Positions 46,467 through 53,721 of a stretch of DNA of 64,000 bases are shown here, piece by piece. Position 1 is the stretch's first letter, and each line of letters opens with the position of its first letter. This DNA comes from Lysobacter sp. Root690. Lineage in GTDB: Bacteria > Pseudomonadota > Gammaproteobacteria > Xanthomonadales > Xanthomonadaceae. The stretch covers positions 211,231 through 275,230 of the forward strand of contig NZ_LMHM01000016.1 of assembly GCF_001427785.1 (NCBI RefSeq). Reading direction: 5' to 3'. The notes below the pieces were generated by a model. The model saw nothing but the letters and a program-made list of their open reading frames with translations, was not told where the DNA came from and searched no databases. The translations under genes were made by a program, and so were the position numbers.

Positions 46467-46738
46467 CGGTGCGCAAGGCGAGTGGATTGCGCTCGCGTCC
46501 GGTGCCGCAGGCCGATTGCCTGATGGTGTTCTCGCCGCAGTCGGGAAAGATCCACTGGCTCGGTCTCAACACCTGGCTGGTGTTCGAGCTGTGCGACGGC
46601 CGCACGGTCGAGCAAGTGGAGCGCGGCTATGCCGAACTCGCCGGCGACAAGTTGAACGAAGACGGCGCGCGCCGACAGGCGCAGCGCGGACTCGAATCGT
46701 TGCTGGGCAGCCGGCTGATCGAAGCCGCGCCTGCGTGA
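46451..46738 (+). CDS. Free PqqD-like RiPP recognition protein
   Basis: 95 residues. It matches the PqqD fold in length and layout: LTVRKASGLRSRPVP, FSPQSGKIHWLGLNTWLVFE, CDGRTVEQVERGYAELAG and a closing helix. The words LNTWLVFELCDGR nearly repeat LNTAAWLMFELCDGR of the first protein's C-terminus, so the two domains are related by duplication. PqqD domains bind leader peptides of RiPP precursors and present them to modifying enzymes. GGAGG sits four bases before the ATG. The first 16 bases overlap the end of the second HExxH gene in a different frame. Confidence 0.82.
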   Translation: MRDELTVRKASGLRSRPVPQADCLMVFSPQSGKIHWLGLNTWLVFELCDGRTVEQVERGYAELAGDKLNEDGARRQAQRGLESLLGSRLIEAAPA

Positions 46739-46755
46739 CGGACGAGCCGGCCTGA

Positions 46756-46786
46756 AGCAGAACAGTCATGCAGCAGAACAGTCATG
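46756..46786. repeat. 15-bp direct repeat before the precursor gene
   Basis: AGCAGAACAGTCATG occurs at 46756-46770 and again at 46772-46786, with one base between. It lies just after the PqqD stop and about 80 bases before the precursor start. It may be a local slip duplication or a binding site pair. Confidence 0.8.
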
Positions 46787-46863
46787 GAGCAGGGGAGTCA
46801 GCCGACACGGATGTCGCGACCGTAGCAAAGCAAGCAGTACTTCCACCACAGAGGAGATAGTTC

Positions 46864-47016
46864 ATGAACAATGAATCAACTTGCCTGGAGACGCTGAAGA
46901 GCCTCCTGAGCAACAAGAAGACTCTAGAAGAATCGGAAGTGACCACCGGCTCCGCCGATGAACGTCGCTGGTGGCCTCCGTACAGCGTTGCGCCGACCCA
47001 GGCGGCGAGTTCCTAG
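46864..47016 (+). CDS. Candidate RiPP precursor peptide, 50 residues
   Basis: A short gene between the PqqD gene and the methyltransferase gene. GAGGAG lies seven bases before the ATG, one of the best ribosome sites in the window. The likely leader (residues 1-31) starts MNNESTCLETLKSLLSNKK and can form an amphipathic helix with LETLKSLL, suited to binding a PqqD domain. The likely core (about 32-50) is DERRWWPPYSVAPTQAASS, with Trp36, Trp37, Pro38, Pro39 and Tyr40. Placing, size, leader-core contrast and the terminator right after it all fit a precursor. The cleavage site is not obvious; GS-A at 29-31 is one option. No homolog comes to mind. Confidence 0.8.
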   Translation: MNNESTCLETLKSLLSNKKTLEESEVTTGSADERRWWPPYSVAPTQAASS

Positions 47017-47027
47017 GTAACGGGGAT

Positions 47028-47067
47028 CTGCCGCGCTCGCAACCACGAGTGCGGCAGGTTTTCTTCT
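47028..47067 (+). terminator. Strong hairpin terminator after the precursor gene
   Basis: A 12-bp stem (arms CTGCCGCGCTCG at 47028-47039 and CGAGTGCGGCAG at 47046-47057, with one G-T pair) closes a 6-base loop and is followed by GTTTTCTTCT. It begins 11 bases after the precursor stop and lies before the methyltransferase start. This should make a short, abundant precursor mRNA and lower read-through to the methyltransferase. Confidence 0.88.
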
Positions 47068-47086
47068 GCTTGCAAGGACTGGCGAT

Positions 47087-47935
47087 TTGAGCGCTCCGCC
47101 GACCGTGGGCGAGATATGGCGCCCCTTGAACGACAGCGACAAGGCCGTCGTGGTAGTGCGATGCTCGGACGCAACGATCGACTACGCTTGGCTGGACGGC
47201 GAGTCCGACTGCGACGGCAGCGCCCCGGCCGCGCAGTGGCATTCGCGGTTCGCGATCGTGCTGGAACAGTCGGATCACGCCCACGCGACGCCGGTGCGGC
47301 GCCGGCATCTGATCGACGACTGCGCGGCATGGTTGCGCGGCAAGTCGGTACTGGAACTCGGCGCGCATACCGGCGGGCTGACCGAATCGATCCTCGGCTA
47401 CGCCGCTTCTGTCACCGCCCTGGAAAACAACCCGCGCTGCGTCGCCCATCTGCGCGGGAAATTCGGTGATCGTGTGGAGGTCGTCGAAGGCGATATGCAC
47501 CACGAGCTGTGGCGGATCGAACCGCATCGCTTCGATGTGGTGGTCTGCGCGGGCGTGCTGTATCACTCCGCGCATCCGTTCCTGTTGCTCGAGGCGATGG
47601 CCCATCTCGCGCCGCAGCGGATCCTGATCGACACCTTGAACCATGGGGTCGACGAGCTGCGGGTGGTGGTGCCGCACATGATCAACAGCTGCAATTACCG
47701 CTACAACCAACGTCCCGACTGCGGTTTCTCGCTGGTGCTCGGCGATCGGCTTATCGAGCAGGCGATGGCGACCCTGGGCTATGCGCAGCGAGTGCCGGTG
47801 GACAAGCGATCGGCGACGATCGCGCCCAAACTCGACAGCGCATATTTCCGCGAATGGAAAAACAGCTACGCTGCGTGGTTCCATCGGCCGGGTTTCGCTC
47901 CAGCCGATGCGCAAGCCGAGTCGCTGCTGGAATGA
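47087..47935 (+). CDS. Class I SAM-dependent methyltransferase
   Basis: 282 residues from a TTG start with AAGGA about nine bases upstream. The SAM motif VLELGAHTGGLTESILGYA (about residues 88-106) is followed by VTALENNPRC, an acidic VEVVEGDMH and FDVVVCAGVLYHSAHPF, a typical Rossmann methyltransferase with a UbiE/Methyltransf_23-like active loop. No membrane segment. In this setting it may methylate the modified peptide, at a hydroxyl, the C-terminus or a side chain, which is inference. It converges with the FAD oxidoreductase gene, with 10 bases between their ends. Confidence 0.82.
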   Translation: MSAPPTVGEIWRPLNDSDKAVVVVRCSDATIDYAWLDGESDCDGSAPAAQWHSRFAIVLEQSDHAHATPVRRRHLIDDCAAWLRGKSVLELGAHTGGLTESILGYAASVTALENNPRCVAHLRGKFGDRVEVVEGDMHHELWRIEPHRFDVVVCAGVLYHSAHPFLLLEAMAHLAPQRILIDTLNHGVDELRVVVPHMINSCNYRYNQRPDCGFSLVLGDRLIEQAMATLGYAQRVPVDKRSATIAPKLDSAYFREWKNSYAAWFHRPGFAPADAQAESLLE

Positions 47936-47945
47936 CGAGGTGTTG

Positions 47946-49400
47946 TCAGGCCCAGGTCTGACGAACCTGCGCGTAATAGTCGCGGAAAAACGGGACCATC
48001 CTCGCGCGATCGCTGGCGACGATCGCCAGCAGCTCCGGCGGCAACACATATTCGTCCTCGCCCAGGTCCTCGTACAGGCCATTGAGCATCTGCTCGTAGA
48101 AACGCGGAAAAGCCTGATGCCAGCCGACCCGCGGCAAACGGATACCGTGTTCCGAGCCCATCGCGAGGTAGTGCTTGAGCGCTTCGGCGCGGGCCTGCTC
48201 CTGGGTGTACAGGCGGATCGGCTTGCGCTCGGGCCGGAAGGTTTCTTCGAACAGTCCCGCTCCGCCGCAGACGCGGTCGGCCATGTGCTGGGCGAGTAAC
48301 GGCGACAGGAACAGGCCGTCGCGGTAGGTGCCGGTCAGCAGCCACAGACCCTCGACCGAGGTCGGACCGATCAGCGGACAGGTGTCGATCGCGACCGGCC
48401 GATTGCCCGCTTGCCAAGTCACGAGCTGCGCCGCGCACAGGTCCTGATCGAGCTGATCCAGCGCGCATTCGAGCAGGAAGAACATATCGGCGGGCGAGGT
48501 CCGCAGCATCGGTTGCGCGAACAAGGTATTGGTCGCGCCGATATAGAGCTGGCGGCCGCCGCGCGGCACCGCGTGCAGTCCGCAGGCGAAGGCGCGGTTG
48601 GGCGTGCGCAATACGTGTTGCTGCGCGGTCGCCGTCGCGGTTTCCAGCACCAGCGAGGTTCCGCCGCCGGAGAACAGGCGCGGGATGCGCCGCGCCAGAT
48701 CGGGGTGCGCGTCGAGAATCGTCTGGGTCCACACGCCGGCCGCCAGCACCACCTGCGGGGCCGACACCACGCTGTCGTCTTGAAGCCGCACGCCCTTGAT
48801 CTGACCGCCCTGAATGTCGAGCGCCTTCACCGTGGCGTCGACGAAACTCAAGTTCGCCGAGCGCTCGATCAGCGTGGTCATCGCCTGCAGCAGCCTGGCG
48901 GCGTCGATCGAGCCTTCGCCGGGCAGGAACAGTGCGCGCGAGGGGCGGCAATCCTCCGCCGGGTTCAGGCCGGGGATGCGGTTGGGATCGAGTTCTTCCC
49001 AGGCCTCGCCGCTTTCGCGCAGGGCCTGCTGGATGGCGGCATAGTTTTCGTCTTCGATGGTGCCGGACTTGGCGTTGCTGAAGACCACCGTGCCCGGCGT
49101 CATCGATACCCGCTCGGTTTCGGCCAGTTCGACGTTGATGCCATCCAGCCAGTCCGGCCAATGCCGCGTCGCGAGCTTGCCTTTCGCCAGCTTGGCCCGG
49201 CCCGCATCGGTGCGCAGCAATTGCGCGGTGACTTCGCCGTAGCAGCCCATCATCGCGCCCGCGGCCGCCGAGGCCGCGCCGCCGCGCCCGATCGGGCCGA
49301 TCACCGCCACACGCAAGCGCGGGTCGCGCAATTGCAAGGCGCGCGCGGTCGCCATGCCGAGCACTCCGTTGCCTGCTACTACGACGTCATAAGTCGACAT
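47946..49400 (-). CDS. FAD-dependent oxidoreductase, DAO family
   Basis: 484 residues. The N-terminal VVVAGNGVLGMATARAL is the FAD dinucleotide motif (G-N-G-V-L-G) and VVLAAGVWTQTIL is the second FAD segment of the D-amino-acid oxidase family. The middle has substrate-domain sequences such as GGGTSLVLET. GTYRDGLFLSPLLAQHMAD near residues 363-381 matches the flavin end motif, as in glycine oxidase ThiO-like proteins. A C-terminal extension of about 90 residues (from about 395) is unusual. Substrate unknown. It converges on the RiPP methyltransferase gene, so it may be part of that locus or just a neighbour. Confidence 0.8.
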   Translation of the reverse strand: MSTYDVVVAGNGVLGMATARALQLRDPRLRVAVIGPIGRGGAASAAAGAMMGCYGEVTAQLLRTDAGRAKLAKGKLATRHWPDWLDGINVELAETERVSMTPGTVVFSNAKSGTIEDENYAAIQQALRESGEAWEELDPNRIPGLNPAEDCRPSRALFLPGEGSIDAARLLQAMTTLIERSANLSFVDATVKALDIQGGQIKGVRLQDDSVVSAPQVVLAAGVWTQTILDAHPDLARRIPRLFSGGGTSLVLETATATAQQHVLRTPNRAFACGLHAVPRGGRQLYIGATNTLFAQPMLRTSPADMFFLLECALDQLDQDLCAAQLVTWQAGNRPVAIDTCPLIGPTSVEGLWLLTGTYRDGLFLSPLLAQHMADRVCGGAGLFEETFRPERKPIRLYTQEQARAEALKHYLAMGSEHGIRLPRVGWHQAFPRFYEQMLNGLYEDLGEDEYVLPPELLAIVASDRARMVPFFRDYYAQVRQTWA

Positions 49401-50007
49401 GTTCGCTCCATCGAGCTGGCCGTTATCGGGCCTTCCATAATGCGGGTGTGTTCACGCCGATGTGAGCGACCGATTGCGCAGAATGCGGACTGCGTTCGGA
49501 CGGCGCTCGGGCCGCGATGCTCGGGTGCGTACGTGGGCGAGGGGACTTGTCTCACCTGTGACAAGGCGAGCGGCAAACGCCGACAGCGGCCTCGGCCCGC
49601 CGCTCCCGATCAGTAAGTGCAGGTTGACGAATACCGAACAGAGTTGCAGACACTATCCACTTCCATCGCAGCGCGGATGCCGTGGTCCGCGTCGCTGTGC
49701 AACGTCGATTGATCACGAAAGTGCGTCGTGCAAAGGCTCCGCGCAATCAGCCCGCGCCTTCGCGCATCGATGCGGCCGCGAGACAGTTCCAACGCCGCCA
49801 ATTCGCCGCCGATCCCCGCGATCCTTGACTCCGCGCACGCTCCACCTCGCCGATTTCGCGACCGCTGGCGCGCACATGCGCCCGTTCAGCTGTAGCGGAC
49901 TAGCCTGATCGCTCGGCAATGCCCGCGGCGCCCCACACGGGGTTTGACGTTCTCGTGACGAGCCGCGGCGCATGGTGACCGTTGCCCATAACCCAATCGG
50001 TGAGTCC
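49401..50007. other. Gap between FAD oxidoreductase and glycine-zipper genes
   Basis: 607 bases. It should hold promoters for both divergent genes. Open frames on both strands are Arg- and Ser-rich without ribosome sites. I see no repeat, no T-run hairpin and no second precursor-like peptide. Confidence 0.5.
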
Positions 50008-50346
50008 ATGAACACCCAACTGAAATCCGTGATCGCCGCCGCGCTGATGTCCTGCGTCATGGTGACCGGCGCCGCTACCGCGCAGAGCAAGTCCTCCAAG
50101 TCGAAGACGCCGCGTTGCTACGACGTCGAAGTGCAGCGTCCCAAGCAGGTCAAGGACCAGCACAAGATCGCCGGCACCGCGATCGGCGCGGTCGCGGGTG
50201 GTCTGCTCGGCAATCAGGTCGGTGGCGGCAACGGCAAGAAGCTGGCCACCGCGGCCGGCGCGGTCGGCGGTGCGTTCGCCGGTCGCAAGATCCAGGAAAA
50301 CCAGCAGAACAAGACCGAGACCGTGATCGAGCGCCGGTGTGATTGA
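50008..50346 (+). CDS. Glycine-zipper 2TM envelope protein
   Basis: 112 residues. A signal peptide (MNTQLKSVIAAALMSCVMVT, cleavage near ATA-Q) precedes a mature protein with a basic Ser/Lys stretch, a Cys, and a glycine-zipper pair: AGTAIGAVAGGLLGNQVGGG and ATAAGAVGGAFAGRKIQ. This is the outer-membrane 17 kDa antigen-like 2TM pattern thought to insert in or lie on a membrane. No lipobox is clear. The last residues contain another Cys (ERRCD). An upstream ATG at 49972 would add 12 residues before the signal and is less likely. Confidence 0.82.
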   Translation: MNTQLKSVIAAALMSCVMVTGAATAQSKSSKSKTPRCYDVEVQRPKQVKDQHKIAGTAIGAVAGGLLGNQVGGGNGKKLATAAGAVGGAFAGRKIQENQQNKTETVIERRCD

Positions 50347-50348
50347 AG

Positions 50349-50491
50349 CCGGGATTTGAGATTCGCGATTCGCGATTCGGGATCGGCGCAAGCCGGTCCC
50401 GATTTCGTTATGGGGGAAGGATCGCGGACTGGCCTAGTGGCGTCGGCTTTGCCGAATCCCAAATCTCGAATCCCCAATCCCGGCACTTCAC
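50349..50491. repeat. Inverted intergenic repeat, family C
   Basis: Two arms face each other: GGGATTTGAGATTCG with tandem CGATT words on the left, and GAATCCCAAATCTCG on the right, with GGCGCAAGCC/GGCTTTGCC inside. A sister copy is at 55151-55236 and half a copy at 23322-23346. Confidence 0.72.
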
Positions 50492-50536
50492 ATTCGCCTC
50501 ATCGGCGCGCGAAGCCGTCTCGCTAGAATGTGCGCC

Positions 50537-51628
50537 ATGGCACGACCGACTTCCGCACTCATTCACACCGACGCCCTGCGTCACAACCTCGCCCAGGCCC
50601 GCGCGCTCGCCCCCCACAGCCGGGTGATGGCGGTGGTCAAGGCCGACGGCTACGGCCACGGGCTCGAACGCGTCGCGCGCGCGCTCGAAGGCGCCGACGC
50701 CTTCGGCGTGGCCTCATTGTCCGACGCCGACCGCCTGCGCGCGGCCGGGCTGTCGCAGCCGATCGTGCTGCTGTCGGGTTTCGACGAAGCCGACGATCTG
50801 CCGCAACTGCGCCGGCTCGGGGTCGAAACCGTGGTCCACCACATCAGCCAGGTCGAGATGCTGGAACAGGCCGCCGACGGCGATCCGATCCGCTGCTGGC
50901 TCAAGGTCGACACCGGCATGCACCGGCTCGGCTTCGCGCCCGAACACTTGCACGAAGCGCACGCGCGGCTGAGCGCGGCGGCCAGCGTCGCCGACGGCAT
51001 CGTGCTGATGAACCATTTCGCCAGCTCCGACGAATTCGACGGCGACTCGCCGGGCAACCGCCAGACTCGCGAACAGCAGCGCGAATTCGCCGCCGCGATC
51101 GATGGCCTGAGCGGCGCGCGCTCGCTGGCCAATTCGGCCGCGGTGCTCGGCTGGCCGGACGCGCATGCCGACTGGATCCGTCCGGGCGGCCTGCTGTACG
51201 GCATCAGCGCGGTCGAAGGCCGCAACGGCGAGGACTTCGGCCTGCGCCCGGCGATGACCCTGTCGACCCGCCTGATCGCGGTCAACGCGGTCCGCAAGGG
51301 CGAACGCGTCGGCTATGCGGCGACCTGGGAATGCCCAGAAGACATGCTGATCGGCGTGGCCGCGATCGGTTACGGCGACGGCTACCCGCGCGCCGCGCCC
51401 TCGGGCACGCCGGTGCGCGTGGCCGGGCACGACACCCAGGTCATCGGCCGGGTCTCGATGGACCTGATGACCATCGACCTGCGCGGCATTCCGCAGGCCA
51501 AGGTCGGCGACCCGGTGGTGCTGTGGGGGCCGGAGCTGCCGGTCGAACGCATCGCCCAGGTCAGCGGCACGATCGGGTACGAGCTGACCTGTTCGATCAC
51601 CCGACGGGTCCGTTTCGTCGAGAGCTGA
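50537..51628 (+). CDS. alr: Alanine racemase
   Basis: 363 residues. A PLP enzyme that interconverts L- and D-alanine for peptidoglycan. The Schiff-base lysine is Lys35 in VVKADGYGHG. RVGYAATW carries the catalytic Tyr on the other side of the PLP, GDGYPRAAPSGTPV and GRVSMDLMTIDL follow, and the C-terminal domain ends with TGTIGYELTCSITRRVRF-like sequence. The start at 50537 (MARPTS) matches homologs; an ATG nine bases earlier is also in frame. In many relatives alr sits next to dnaB. Confidence 0.96.
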   Translation: MARPTSALIHTDALRHNLAQARALAPHSRVMAVVKADGYGHGLERVARALEGADAFGVASLSDADRLRAAGLSQPIVLLSGFDEADDLPQLRRLGVETVVHHISQVEMLEQAADGDPIRCWLKVDTGMHRLGFAPEHLHEAHARLSAAASVADGIVLMNHFASSDEFDGDSPGNRQTREQQREFAAAIDGLSGARSLANSAAVLGWPDAHADWIRPGGLLYGISAVEGRNGEDFGLRPAMTLSTRLIAVNAVRKGERVGYAATWECPEDMLIGVAAIGYGDGYPRAAPSGTPVRVAGHDTQVIGRVSMDLMTIDLRGIPQAKVGDPVVLWGPELPVERIAQVSGTIGYELTCSITRRVRFVES

Positions 51629-51882
51629 GCCGGCCGGACGCTGCGGTCACTGCATCCGTGTTCGGCCTGCAGCGAACCAGCCGGGTCGATACCTGCAATG
51701 CATGCGTGTTCTGTGCATCAGGTCCGTCTTTTGTGCCTCGTGATGCTCGGATTGGTCTGAAAAGGCGATTTCTGGGTAGGGGTGCTCATCCATCGGCCCG
51801 TTTGCACCCATGTCGGGCGCGCGATGCGCGCCGGCGGCCGCTCCGCCCGGAGTCCGGCCCATGGTTGCAAGCAGGGGGATCG

Positions 51883-53532
51883 ATGAAGCAGAGCAAGTTG
51901 GTATGCGCGTTGGGCCTGGGTCTGGCCGCGATGGTGTCGTCGGCGACTTCGATGGCGCAGGAACAGCCCAATCCGAACCGCGTGTGGGTCAAGTTCAAGC
52001 AGAACAACACCACCGCGGCCGGCGCCCTGGGCAAGAGCGCGGGCGCGGTTCCGCTCAGCCTGCAGCAGCGGGTGAGCGCATTGCGCGGCAAGCTGGCCGC
52101 CTTGAAGGCCGGCGATGCGGCGGTGAACTTCCAGTTCGACAAGCTCAATGCTGCGGTGCTGACCCTGCCGTCGGCCGACGCGATCAAGGCCTTGCGCGCC
52201 AATCCCGATGTCGAATCGGTCGAGATCGACTACCCGCGATATCCGATGGCGCAGAGCGTTCCCTACGGCATCGACCAGGTCCAGGCGCGCGACGCGTGGG
52301 ACGTCAACCGCGACGGCGTGATCGACGCGGGCGCGGCGAGCGGCGCCGGCATCAAGGTCTGCGTGATCGACTCGGGCATCAATTCCACCCACGAGGATTT
52401 CGCCGGCGTCGCCCTGACCGGTTACCCGACCGGCTGGAACACCGACACCTGCGGCCACGGCACCCATGTCGCCGGCACCATCGCCGCGGCCAACAACGCC
52501 ACCGGCGTGGTCGGCGTCAGCCCGGGCAAGGTGTCGCTGCACATCGTCAAGATCTTCGGCAGCAACGGCTACAACGGCAGCGGCCACGGCCAGTGCTCGT
52601 GGACTTACAGCTCGACCCTGGTCGACGCGGCGCAGCGCTGCGCCAGCGCCGGCGCCAAGGTCATCAACATGAGCCTGGGCGGGGCGAACAGCTCCACCAC
52701 CGAACGCAACGCGTTCCAGACCCTGGCCAACAACGGCGTGCTCAGCATCGCCGCGGCCGGCAACGACGGCAACGCGACCCTGAGCTATCCGGCGTCCTAT
52801 CCGAGCGTGGTGTCGGTGGCCGCGGTCGATCAGAACAACGTCAAGGCCAGCTTCTCGCAGTTCAATGCCGAGGTCGAACTGTCCGGCCCGGGCGTGGACA
52901 CCTTCAGCACCACGCCGCTGGCCAACGACCCGCTGGTCGTCGGCAACAGCCAGTTCGCCGCCAATCCGATCTCCGGCTCCAAGCAGACCACCGCCAGCGC
53001 GGGCTGGGTCAACGGCGGCCTGTGCACGGCTTCTTCGTCGGCGTGGCGCAACAAGGTCGTGCTGTGTCAGCGCGGCACCAACACCTTCAACGACAAGGTC
53101 ACCCGGGTCAAAACCGGCGGCGGCCTGGCCATGGTGATCTACAACAACGTCGACGGCCCCTTGCTGGCCGGGTTCTACAACACCGCCACGCCGCCGCAGC
53201 CGGTGACCAACACCCTGCCGGCGGTCGGCATCAGCAAGGTTGACGGCGAGACCATCATCGCCAGCCTGGCCGGGCAGACCGCCACCGTCGACGCCACCCC
53301 GTCGGTCAGCAACGTCGCCTACGAGAACAAGAGCGGCACTTCGATGGCGACCCCGCACGTGGCCGGCGCCGCCGCTGTGGTGTGGAGCAGCAAGCCGGCC
53401 GCGACCGCGCAGCAGGTGCTCGAGGCGCTGGAAACCACCGCGCTCGACATCGACGCGGCGGGCCGCGACAACAACACCGGCTGGGGGCTGGTGCGGATCC
53501 CGGCCGCGATCGCCGAGTTGCAGTCGCAGTAA
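51883..53532 (+). CDS. Secreted subtilase (S8) with PA insert
   Basis: 549 residues. Signal peptide (residues 1-25), a propeptide with an I9-like fold (about 30-120, VWVKFKQNN ... VESVEIDYPR), then the catalytic domain: Asp163 in CVIDSGIN, His192 in GHGTHVAGT, oxyanion Asn in AAAGNDGN, Ser487 in GTSMATPH. A PA-domain insert lies between them (about 350-450, SAWRNKVVLCQRGTNTF), as in larger subtilases, and may bind protein substrates. An extracellular protease fits a bacteriolytic Lysobacter. The frame stays open far upstream, but only this ATG gives the signal peptide; GGGG lies six bases before it. Confidence 0.93.
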   Translation: MKQSKLVCALGLGLAAMVSSATSMAQEQPNPNRVWVKFKQNNTTAAGALGKSAGAVPLSLQQRVSALRGKLAALKAGDAAVNFQFDKLNAAVLTLPSADAIKALRANPDVESVEIDYPRYPMAQSVPYGIDQVQARDAWDVNRDGVIDAGAASGAGIKVCVIDSGINSTHEDFAGVALTGYPTGWNTDTCGHGTHVAGTIAAANNATGVVGVSPGKVSLHIVKIFGSNGYNGSGHGQCSWTYSSTLVDAAQRCASAGAKVINMSLGGANSSTTERNAFQTLANNGVLSIAAAGNDGNATLSYPASYPSVVSVAAVDQNNVKASFSQFNAEVELSGPGVDTFSTTPLANDPLVVGNSQFAANPISGSKQTTASAGWVNGGLCTASSSAWRNKVVLCQRGTNTFNDKVTRVKTGGGLAMVIYNNVDGPLLAGFYNTATPPQPVTNTLPAVGISKVDGETIIASLAGQTATVDATPSVSNVAYENKSGTSMATPHVAGAAAVVWSSKPAATAQQVLEALETTALDIDAAGRDNNTGWGLVRIPAAIAELQSQ

Positions 53533-53550
53533 CCGACCCGTCGCAGCTTC

Positions 53551-53610
53551 AGCCCCTCTCCCATCACGGGGAGAGGGGTTCGGCGAGGGGGCGGGGCGGG
53601 CGAGGGCCCG
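53551..53610. repeat. Palindromic repeat, family A
   Basis: CCCCTCTCCC...GGGAGAGGGG with a short loop, followed by a G-rich tail to 53610. It is the third copy of the family seen at 1586-1713 and 39791-39829. It lies right after the subtilase stop and may end its transcript. Confidence 0.72.
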
Positions 53611-53721
53611 CTGCATCCGCGCGCGACCCGGACCCGCGCCCACACCGCCGCGATAGCGCGTCCCGACCACGCGCGCCGACGACACGGCATACTGCCGGTC
53701 TCTTCCATCACGGTCGTCGCG

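Noticed and set aside
46768-46860. 30-codon frame before the precursor as a second RiPP precursor
   Set aside because: No ribosome site, starts inside a direct repeat, and shows no leader-core contrast; kept only as a minor observation.
49462-49908. Plus-strand frame of 148 codons upstream of the glycine-zipper gene
   Set aside because: Arg/Ser-rich, no ribosome site and no motif; several frames are open here by composition alone.
50530-51882. Upstream extension of the subtilase frame through alr
   Set aside because: It would read alr in another frame with Arg-rich sequence; the ATG at 51883 has a signal peptide and ribosome site.
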